From contig OW051473.1 of NCBI GenBank assembly GCA_932521025.1, positions 11,532,001 through 11,596,000 on the forward strand: a stretch of 64,000 nucleotides of DNA, read 5' to 3'. Position 1 is the first letter of the stretch, and each line of letters opens with the position of its first letter. The translations under genes and the position numbers were made by a program. Below are positions 1 to 9,219 of the stretch, in pieces. The stretch comes from Oscheius onirici (taxonomy: Eukaryota > Nematoda > Chromadorea > Rhabditida > Rhabditidae). Under the pieces are notes generated by a model. The model was given only the letters and a program-made list of their open reading frames with translations. It was not told the origin of the DNA and did no database searches.

Positions 1-34
1 CATAACAAGCCCGTCTTTTGATGTCCTGTCTTCT

Positions 35-2920
35 ATGGACACTGGAGCTAATGTCTCCCTGGAAGTGATTCCGCAGGTTTGTTAACTTGCTTTCTTTTAA
101 TGTCAACTGTTTCAGGCTTCATGGAATGCAGGACACGTTCTGCTTCTTCTCCTTATTGTCATGGTAGTCTGCGGAAACGCCCTCGTTATTGTTGCCGTCT
201 TAATTGACAGAAAACTTCGTACGGTCACAACCAACAAATTTATTGCCAGTCTGGCCATATCCGATCTCCTGGTCGGAGTCGTGGTGATGCCGATGTCTCT
301 GTATCAAAAAATACATGGAGACGAGTGGCCACTCGGCTACACACTCTGTCAATTGCATTTGGTTTCTGGAGTGTTCTCCACAACTGCCTCAATTGTGCAT
401 CTGGTAGCAATCAGTCTGGACAGGTGCGAAATGAGCGGGACTGAACAAATTCACGAGTTTTAGGTACTTTGCCATCATGTTCCCGACTGAATACCAACGG
501 CACTCCGTTTCCACTTCAACTGTACCGTATCTGGTAAGTATACGTAATATGAGTATGAGCGGTTATCCTGAGTCCTAACCTTTCGACAAAGGTTTCCAGA
601 GATAAAGTCAGAAACCTCGCTTAATACTCTGTCTACTAAGGTTACTGTAACAATTTTCCAGATAATGATCTGGCTGATGGCTCTAGCCGTATCTACGACG
701 CTTTTTATGGAAAGGCCTCTTCAAGTAGACAGCATTTGCTGGATTGAAAACCCTCAATACATCGTGAGTCGTGAACCCGACCTAATGAGTCCAACATTTC
801 AGGTCTTGTCCTCTTTTCTTAGCTTCTTCCTCCCGGGTGCAATCGTCGTGTATCTATATATCAAAATCTTCCGGAAGCTAAGAAACCACCAGTTGTACAT
901 GTTCGGCCAGCAGCCAAACAAAGGCGGTGTTGATAAGCGAAGGTCCCTCCCCAGGGTCATCATTGAAGAGGTAGAGATGAAAGCAAAACATCTAGATGGT
1001 TTTTCAGGTCAGATCACGCCGGGGCTCTCGATTATCTCAGACGGGTTCATCTGGAGGTTCGCCTACTCGTCGAGGCTCCAAGGAGCGCTCACCCAGTCAG
1101 CCAGAGATCCACTCGACGGCCATTGTCCAGCAGAGGTTCGTGTCCCTGCAATTTGTACCATGACGCCAAATTATGTGTAGGCGGGATTAAGAACGGGATG
1201 AACTATTTTCGGGTGTGTGTGGTAATTGGTGTGACAAGATCTTGTTACCAAACACATGTGTCTGGAGAGTGAGTTTTTGATCCCGGGGACAGATTTGCAG
1301 AATACTCATGTCTGATTCAGGTGGCGATCTCCGACGATTTGTGCAGAAACTCTGGCACATGACCGTAATGTGGCTGCAAAGAAGAGAGTCTCCATTGTTC
1401 CCGATCCGCCCTCAATGGACGTTAGCTGCAATATGGGCAGTCTGCAGCAGATGAGAGATGAACACGAGCAGAATAAGTAAGAATTGTGACCGTCTGTCAA
1501 TCAAACGCACGTTTCCAGACTCCGCGAAGAGGAAATGAAAGACCCTCTTCGGAAGCACAGTGAGGAAGAAGTCCGAAAGTTGAGTGAAGAACGACGTCAG
1601 AAAATTTTCGAACGGAGACGCATGAGCACTTCAGAGAATCCAAATGGCGTTCCCATTATGCAAGCTTTCCAAAAGGTTCATATCCTTCCGGAAAAAGGTA
1701 CCAGGCATTTAATTTAGGCATATTACGACGTCCGGATGGGCAGACGTCGTTCCTCAATCATTGATCTGGGAGAGTCAAGCAATAGACAGGCTCCGTTGTC
1801 AGCCTGCGAAGAGAGTCCAACGCAAGACAGAAAAATATCAGCTGAATCGAGTATAGCAGAGACTGTCATCGCCATGGAAAAGATGCCTCCCAGGCCGCTG
1901 TGCAAAATCGAGTCTCACGATGATTCAGAATCAACCGACGCCGGAAGCTTACAGCCTCTACTAGCCGTACCTACAGTACACCACAAAACCAAGAAGTGGC
2001 AGCTTCTAAAAGCCAAAAGTTCACAGCTTTTTAGTCATAAGCCTGTACCCTGCATTCCTCCACCAACCTTCCTTATGCTTCCGGCAATGATGTCTCTTAA
2101 CACTCCGCCAATGTCCCCAAGCGTTGCAAAGGACAACTACACCCTTAAAGTATGGCAATTTTTGGGTGTTTCATAGAGTTTTTGTAGGTTCCAAGACTCT
2201 TCGACTGTCCCTCTCCGTGCTCAGTCCCATCAAACAGCAGTCATTCCTCGTACACATCAGCCAGCGGTAGCAGTGATACATATCGTCGGATTTCAATGAA
2301 CAGCTACGGTAGCAGCTTAACAGATGCCACTGATTCGACTTTCGAAGTGGATTCACGGTACACTTTAATAATTTTAGCATACTGTTTTCTAGACGCTCTT
2401 CCGCTTGGTCAACTCTACGAGCGGCCGTAATTGAAGGCAAGACACGAGCTCCAGTTGATATTACAGTCGAAGCTGGGCAAAGTGGCAAGAAGGGGTCGAC
2501 AATCAGTCGTGGGAAATTAAGACGGATCGCTACGCAGGTAGATAGCATCTTAAAAGAAGTCTTAAAGTTGTTTAAGGTGACTAGGGCGATTCGAAGAAAA
2601 CGCAGAGAGTCTATGGCCATAAGACGAGAATCCAGAGCGACTAGGGTAGTCGCAGCCATTTTAAGTAAGAGTTTCTGAAAATTATGTAAATAATCCAAAC
2701 TTCAGTTGCCTTCCTGATCTGCTGGATTCCGTACTTCTGCGTCAGTGTCATTCGCGGTGTCTGCTCTGGTCTTCACATTCCCCTGGACATGAGGACTCAG
2801 CTCGTGCTCTATGTGACGACGTCCTGGCTCGGCTACACCCATTCCTGTTTCAATCCGGTCATTTATATGTGTTTGAACAAAAACTTCCGCGCAACCATTC
2901 GCAAGCTCATCTCCCGCTGA
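35..2920 (+). CDS. Aminergic-type class A GPCR (dopamine receptor-like, lacks Asp3.32)
   Basis: Multi-exon seven-helix receptor. TM1 (GNALVIV), TM2 (LAISDLLVGVVVMP), TM3 ending in DRY (split by the intron 424-463), TM4, TM5 (VLSSFLSFFLP, joined across the 39-bp intron 764-802), TM6 (FLICWIPYF), TM7 (NPVIY) and a short tail ending KLISR are all visible. The third intracellular loop is very long, Ser/Arg-rich, and spread over exons from about 850 to 2650. TM5 serines, Trp6.48 and Tyr7.43 match aminergic receptors, so the fold is dopamine/serotonin-like. However, the residue at TM3 position 3.32, normally Asp, is Gly (GGA at 368-370). The reading frame is open from base 2, so the N-terminus may begin upstream of ATG 35. 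I think a nematode DOP-5/DOP-6 type orphan is the closest class; the ligand cannot be inferred. Confidence 0.85.
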
Positions 2921-2977
2921 GCGAGCTCATATCCAACACGGTCCCCTTACTTATTTATATGCTCTTGTTGTAAAAAC

Positions 2978-2983
2978 AATAAA
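2978..2983 (+). terminator. Polyadenylation signal AATAAA of the GPCR gene
   Basis: A canonical AATAAA lies 58 bp after the receptor stop codon (2918-2920). It is only 9 bp from the stop codon of the convergent transthyretin-like gene, so the two 3' ends almost certainly overlap as antisense transcripts. Confidence 0.6.
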
Positions 2984-2991
2984 GTTGTGTT

Positions 2992-5060
2992 TTACCAGGG
3001 TTCGTTTCGGTCTTCGGGACTGTCATAGCGTTCTGACCAGTCCGTTATTGTTTCAACATGGGGAACGAGTTCTCCTAGACGACGTCGTTTTCTAGTAATG
3101 CCACCTTTTTCTCTGTCCTCGTCATATTTGAACTTTGTCTCCAGATTCAGATCTCCAAATTCGTATGGCTGAAAAATTTGAATTAGTGTGCAGTTTATTT
3201 TCAAAACAAAGGTAGAGTAATACTTCGGCTGACTGCTGTTAGTTCAAAGTTTTGGCGCGAAGTCCCGAAACAGCCAGAACTTCAAAATTTTCAGCCATTT
3301 TTCTTTTTAACATTTTTTATTGAAATTTTTGTGTAAAACAATCCCTTAACAAGAAAATTGAAATGAAAATGGTCGGAAATATACTAATTAGTGGCCACTA
3401 ATTAGTTACTCAGGTTTAGCGTCGCGTGGATAGATCGTTTAGGTCTGATTTTCTCGATCGTTTAGGTCTGGCTCATATTAGCTCTACATAAGGCCGATAT
3501 TACTCCAAAGTATCAGCCAATTTGATTGAAACATCTGGTTTTACAGGTCGATTTACTAATTGAAATTTTGGTATTTTTTCATGTAATTTGGCCATAGCTC
3601 TGTCATATAGCAAAGTCCCGGGTTCTCTATACCCTTCTCTCATAGAGTTTTATAGGCCTCACTCCAGGTTATATGGCTTTGTGGTTCAAAAGTTTAATTG
3701 TCCCCAGTTGGTCCCGCGACCAAAACTCCGGCAAGAATACGTTCCATTTTTATTGTTCACTTTTTGTCCGGTCTCCTAAAAGAAAACATAGGGTAAGGAC
3801 AAATCCCTCTTTGTCTTAAGAATCCACTTTTTTACAAATCCAGATTGTTCACTTTTTGTCATTCATGGAATTTACGAATAGTGGTCCCCTACACGCAAGC
3901 AAAAAGTGTGAACCATCATTTTCGGCACGGTCCGATTCATTTTTGCACCGACACAAGATCGAGACCAGACCGGTCAGAACTTAGCCGATGTCGAGCTGCT
4001 CTAAGAAAGGAATGGGTATTTCCCACTATCTTTCGAATTTTAAGGACAAGAATAGAAAGAAAACTACCACACTCCTTCGTTCCTAAAAGTATCGGACATT
4101 GCGCCATGAACAAAAAGTAAACTCAGAATAACTGCCTTGCGCCTTTGCCTAAAGGCGGGTAACGGACGAATGCGATCAGAAAAAGTTGCCAGATGGTGGC
4201 TAAAGTCGTTTTCTACTCAAAACAATTTAGCAAAAAGGTTTGCAGAAGGGTGGGATCTAACCCGAGTCATGTGGGTGGAGTGGCGACCCTTAGTAATACA
4301 CCAACTTTTTTGACGAAAAAATGTCTGTCCAAAAATGCAGGGCGTAGAGGTATGATCCGGGCCGAAAATCAAAATTCTAAAAGATACTAATTTTTTGAGC
4401 TATCGACTTGAAAATAGGGCTCTAGGGGTAACTTTTTACGCCGAATCCGATGGGATTGGTCCCGAAACCTGAAAAGACTTCTGGGGCGCGCTGCGCGCAA
4501 TTTTAGGATCTATGCGTTCTGCATTAATGGGAGGCAAAACCAAATCCACCGATGTCGTCAGTTTTCCAGGATTTTTGTCTTTCAAATATGTTATTTTGGA
4601 AGTTTTCATCATTTCAACCTTAGGTAGCTGAAATGCTCAAAAACAGACTCACCTCAGCATTTTCATCAGAAGAAGCATATTTCGTCGGAATATTGAAGAC
4701 AAACTTTCTTTGCCCTTTCTGAAAAAATGTCTTGAGAGAATTTCAAACTTGTCTACCTTCATTCCATCGGCACAATCGTGATAAACCTTCAGTACGATGT
4801 AATTCTTGTCAGTGAACACTTTTCCCTTGATCAGAAAAGTTCCATTTTTATCGGTAAACTGCTCGGCGAGGACATCATATCCTTTTTCTAAATCACTTTA
4901 AAGAAAATTTCAAAAATTCTAAACCTTCTTGCATAGGCCATAGTCTGACAAGAGTATTGAATGCCGGATAGTGGCTGCAGAAAACTCGTCCTTTAACAGT
5001 AAGGAACTTTTCAGCTTTGACCAGAACTAACAGGAACAAGAATTTGTGCAGTAAATTCAT
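2992..5060 (-). CDS. Transthyretin-like (TTR) family secreted protein
   Basis: Four exons on the minus strand. Exon 1 starts at 5060 with a signal peptide (MNLLHKFLFLLVLVKAEK) followed by a GRVFCSHYP segment, the usual start of the nematode TTR fold. Exon 2 contains FTDKNGTF and ends VYHDCADGMK. Exon 3 carries FVFNIPTKY. The last exon has FGDLNLETKF, the family's final strand. These are hallmarks of nematode transthyretin-like proteins, which are small extracellular beta-sandwich proteins. After the expected end there is an extra tail of about 45 residues with a basic KRRR cluster and an acidic, Trp-containing end, which is unusual for the family. The last intron is about 1.45 kb, far longer than the others, and holds a dispersed repeat. 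Confidence 0.85.
3380..3690 (+). repeat. Dispersed repeat copy inside the TTR-like gene intron
   Basis: This stretch is similar, in inverted orientation, to about 57100-57420. Shared blocks include TAGCGTCGC followed by TAGATCGTTTA, and GGTTTTACAGG followed by CGATTTACTAATTGAAATTT. The blocks are in the same order in both copies but are diverged. No coding capacity is visible. Confidence 0.5.
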
Positions 5061-5210
5061 TTGGCAGCTGAAAATTTCAAGATAAATGAAAGAGGAGTGG
5101 TCATTAAATGGTCTGGCCAGCTACTGATAACAGGGAACGAAAACAATCTACCCAGCTTTTGAGAGGAACACAATTTCGAGATCAATAATACACACCGGGT
5201 GAAAGATAAA

Positions 5211-8200
5211 TTAACGAATTACACAGGCAGACATGAACTTGTTCTTTAGTTTTCCGAGAGGAGTCGTCCGGAAAGGGTCTTTTTTCACTTGAGCACTGCG
5301 AACTTGCTTGGCTGTTCCGGCAGTCATTCTCTTGCTGGCAGCGAACCTGGGAATGGTGGGTCCGACTACTCGAATGTGCCTGAATAGCAGTTGTAAAGGA
5401 AACATAAAAATTTTTTCTACCTGATGTGAGTATCCCTTCCGTTCTGATGGTTTTGGAGGACTTGCATCTGTAGAATGAAGGTTCTGCAAGGTTTCTCTCG
5501 CTTTGTCCTCAAATCGATTGGCTAAAAAAGTTGAGTGTATACAGAAATGTGAAGATAAATACCTGCCATCCAATAGGCTCGTTGAATTCAAACTCTCTCC
5601 CTTCATCCAAATGCATCAGGGAGGTGCCAAGTTGAACAAGGACTCTGAAAGTTGTGACTTTATATGTTGTGACGTGTTCCAGGCTATGGTGTGAGTGATC
5701 CAGACTAGGGTTTTAGTTTGAAAAGTTGCGAAGCATTATCGTACAAATTTTCAACCATACACATAATATGTTCACAAAACAGTGACTCATTTCGATTAAC
5801 AGAAAACATTTGTTTGCAGAATGGCAGGTTCGGGGTGCCACCAAAGCGCCGTGAACAACTGCCATCTTCCTCTCACGTTTCCGTGATTATAGGAATGGTC
5901 AAGTTGCTTTCTGGGAAAGTCGGTGTTTCAGCACTATAAAACGGCCAAGCTAACGGCACTTTTCAATCAAGGACCAGATCAAGCAGGCTTCCGAAAAGGT
6001 TTCTCTACTTCTCACCATATCCTGGCTGTGAACGAACTGATACAGCGATGTCAAGAGTACAATCTACCTCTCTTCCTAGTCATTATCGACTTCAAAAAGG
6101 CCTTTGATATGATCGAACACTCTGCCATATGGGATTCGCTGTACACACAAGGAGTTCAAGCTAAGATCGTTCGTCTCCTTCACAACATTTACTCAAGTGC
6201 ACAAGTACAAGTAAAAGCAGTTGGCGGTTCTGTCGATCTAGATGTACAACGTGGAGTAAGACAGGGGGACACAATATCACCAGCTCTCTTCTCGGCAACT
6301 CTAGAAACAGTTTTCAGATCATTCAACTGGGACGAGAAGGGTATCAATATACACGGTCAATGGCTTTCCAATCTACGCTTTGCTGATGACGTAGTGCTGC
6401 TATCTACATCTGCTGCTACAGCTGAAACAATGCTTCAAGAACTGTCTGACGCCAGTAAAAGAGTAGGGTTGGAGCTCAATTTGGATAAGACCTTCGTGAT
6501 GGCCAATCGCTACCCAACAGCTATTAGAGCGGATGGCATTCGGATCCAATATCAATCTGAAGCAATCTACCTGGGCCAAAGGATTTCTTTCGACAGGAAC
6601 GCTGCCCTTGAAGTGTCTAGAAGGATTCGCGCTGCTTGGTGCTGTTTCAATAAGTTCCAACAGCTTCTAACCAGCAGAAACGTATCTATTCGACATAAGA
6701 GGAAAATCTTCAGCTCCTGCATTGAACCTTCCTTACTTTATGCCAGCGAAACTTGGACTCTTCGAGAACGAGACAGTAACAAGCTCGTGGTAGCTCAACG
6801 GAAGATGTTGAGAAGATTTTGGGGCGTCACTTTACTCGATAGACGTACAAACGGCTGGCTGATGGAAACTTCGAGAGTCACGGATATCAGAGAAAGATGG
6901 GCAAGACGAAAATGGAATTTTGCATGGAAGATGGCCCATGAAGACACGTGGACGAGAAGAATAATCGAATGGAGACCATGGCGAGCAGTAAGGCCCATTG
7001 GAAGACCGAAACCAAGATGGAGCGACTCGTTCACAAAAGAAATCGGACAGAATTGGACGAGAGTAACTAGAGAAGATCCCACCCAATGGAACCAGTGTAA
7101 ATTGCGACACGTGAACGCGTTGATATCGTGAATAAATTAAAAATTAAATTAAAATTAAATTAACGGCACTTTTAAAGCAAGCTCATCTTGTACTACAACA
7201 TCTAAGGCCCTTCTCGTCCTCTTCGTCTTCTACGCTGCGATCGGCAAGTTAATTCTTCTTCTGGTCTCAAAATAGACTTTCAGCTCTCTCCATGGCGCAC
7301 TCGCCTGTCCACACGAGCCAGTGTGACTACTCCTGTCATGCTCATGTAAGTGACGCGCCAGCAGGCTGCTGCAGAAGTCTTGGATTCCGCGATGGACACT
7401 GCACCATGCACTGGTTCCAGGAGCGCGCCTGGTGTCATGATTAACCTTTATGATTACTCTAACGAATAAAATTGCAAAAAATGTATATAACTCTTGATAG
7501 TTGAAAAGGCATAATTGAGAGGATGGAACGTCAGACCTTTGACGTTTCCACGAGAGATCGTACGTGTTATAGGAAACATTCAACGCCCCTCTACTCTTCG
7601 GATTTTATCTCGGTCACTTGAACTTGGAAACCGAATAAACAGTTTTTTTCAATGCAGTATACCGTTTTTGAAGCCTCTTTGAGTGAATAACTCTTGGTCA
7701 AATGCACAAGTGGTTTCATCGCTACCTAGATTCAAATAATACTGGTTAAACTTGTTGCCATCGACGGATTATTGCTTAGAAAAAAAAACAAAAGTTAGGA
7801 CCACTTACTTGGCCGGAGTATACGACTCATCAGTCTTGTAGTCCAAGTATAACATCAAGAAGCAGATATCCGTCTTCACATTGAATTCGATAGTTACAGT
7901 ATGTGGCTGAGGTCCGTCGCTCTGCCAGTACTTGTCCATGCTGTCGTGTAAAAGCTCATGTATCCCATAACCGTCTAGTGTTGCTTATAGAAAGTAAAAG
8001 AAAACAAAAGTACCGGATTTACAGCTCGACAAGGTCCAGCAACCTGTTAAAGACACATCACGGCAAGAATCTCTGCTCCCATCAGAGTTTTGAGGAATCT
8101 TGTACCTCTAGAAGGGATTTTCAAGGGAAAGATCGCTCCGACTTACCCAGTCCTGTCCATTTGAGTAGTCTTTTGACTTTCGCTCCATGTCCTCATCTTC

Positions 8201-8429
8201 CTCGTCCGCTTCAACGTCTTCCAAAAGTTGGATATCGTGTCGGCTAGTCGGAAGCACAATTGCTGGTTGACCGCTGTGGAAAAACGAGTCCACAGTGTAA
8301 GGTATATGCTCCGGGCGCATCAGAAGCTAAAATATTTGATTACGGGCTAAAATTGATTCTGACCTGTTCCATAGTTGCTTCTTCATCATCAGAATCCATA
8401 TTTGTCTCGGAGGGAATCATGTAAGCCAT
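5211..8429 (-). CDS. apc-10: Anaphase-promoting complex subunit 10 (APC10/Doc1)
   Basis: Substrate-recruitment subunit of the anaphase-promoting complex ubiquitin ligase, with a Doc1 (galactose-binding-like) domain. Joined minus-strand exons give an N-terminus starting MAYMIPSETNMD, an acidic stretch (EADEEDEDME), then GCWTLSSCK, YGIHELL, YWQSDGPQPHTV and DYKTDESYTPAK. After a roughly 2.15-kb intron come VQLGTSLMHLDEG, FNEPIGWQ and HIRVVGP. The motifs WTLSSCK, YWQSDGPQPH and YKTDESYTP are diagnostic of APC10. The protein ends in Ile-Arg, matching the conserved IR tail that docks on TPR subunits. The acidic N-terminal extension is longer than usual. The start ATG (8427-8429) is the first in frame. 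The big intron carries an antisense RTE insertion. The gene is divergent from lin-40, about 0.8 kb apart. Confidence 0.9.
5951..5963. repeat. Target-site duplication, left copy
   Basis: The 13-bp sequence TAACGGCACTTTT directly precedes the retroelement and recurs exactly at 7161-7173 right after its A/T-rich tail. Confidence 0.85.
5964..7160 (+). mobile_element. 5'-truncated RTE-like non-LTR retrotransposon
   Basis: A single open frame enters at the left duplication and runs to a stop at 7129-7131, encoding most of a reverse transcriptase plus C-terminal region. Visible motifs are DQAGFRKGFST, the A-box aspartate region (LVIIDFKKAFDMIEH), RQGDTISPALF, the catalytic FADD box (LRFADDVVLLS), IYLGQRISFDR, and a C-terminal GRPKPRWSDS typical of RTE-type elements. 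The endonuclease part is missing. The 3' end is a short AAATTAAATTA repeat, and a perfect 13-bp target duplication flanks the element. It lies antisense inside the large apc-10 intron. The intact frame and perfect duplication suggest a fairly recent insertion. Confidence 0.9.
7161..7173. repeat. Target-site duplication, right copy
   Basis: Exact second copy of the 13-bp sequence at 5951-5963, immediately after the element's A/T-rich 3' tail. Confidence 0.85.
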
Positions 8430-9219
8430 GTTGAAGGAAAAGATCCGAATTGCTGTTTTAAATCAGGCGTGGGATGCGATATCCGTGCTCCGCTGTTAAA
8501 AAAGAATGCAGACCTTTAAGAAAATTAAAAATTTTGGATATTAAAGCTTAGAAAACGGAGTTACGGTACATTTAAATATGAAAAGAATGGTATGTATAGA
8601 ATCAGGGAAAGTTTCTCTACAAGGCAATGTTTATGTGATAAGGTCGTTTTTAGTTATTAAATTGCGATAAACAGAACTCATGTTAAGCTCTTAAATGGGT
8701 AACCTTTAAGGCAAAAATAACAACCATAAAATTCTTATTACTTGGATTTACAATTCAAATGCCGAAATCGATAAACGAGCTGACTTCAAGCTGACGAGAC
8801 AAAATTCCGCTTCTGTCATTTTTGAAGCTATTTTTATTGAACCAATTATTAAATTACTAAGCATTCCTTTCAATTATGAGATTATCTTCATTTCCTTCTC
8901 GAAATTTCCCACTGACCTTTGTAGTTCCGGCCTGTCCCGTTAACCGCCGCGCAGGATGCGCCAATCCAACGTCTTTGCCCAAATGACGTCGACTGACCTG
9001 CCCAGCGTCACCGCTTTAAATTATATGCATACATAGCAGCGAGCACGTTTCTAATCAATCCATTTTTTATTCCATATTTGGCAAAAAAAATCATTTCATT
9101 AATTTTTTGGTATCAAATTTGCATGAATTTGGCTAAATTGAAAGTTTTGGCGCCTTTTTGCACTTTTTCTCCGTACTTCCCGCCAAAAATATTCAATTTA
9201 CAGAACTGGAGGGAACAAA
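8430..9219. promoter_or_regulatory. Divergent intergenic region between apc-10 and lin-40
   Basis: About 790 bp separate the two divergent start codons, so both promoters must lie here. A TTTTGGCGCC block at about 9144-9153, close upstream of the lin-40 exon, resembles an E2F-type site. An acceptor-like TTTACAG precedes the lin-40 ATG by 17 bp, which would fit a trans-splice site or a 5' UTR intron. No coding sequence was seen. Confidence 0.4.

Noticed and set aside
6400-7110. Antisense open frames over the retroelement
   Set aside because: Shadows of the reverse transcriptase frame on the other strand.
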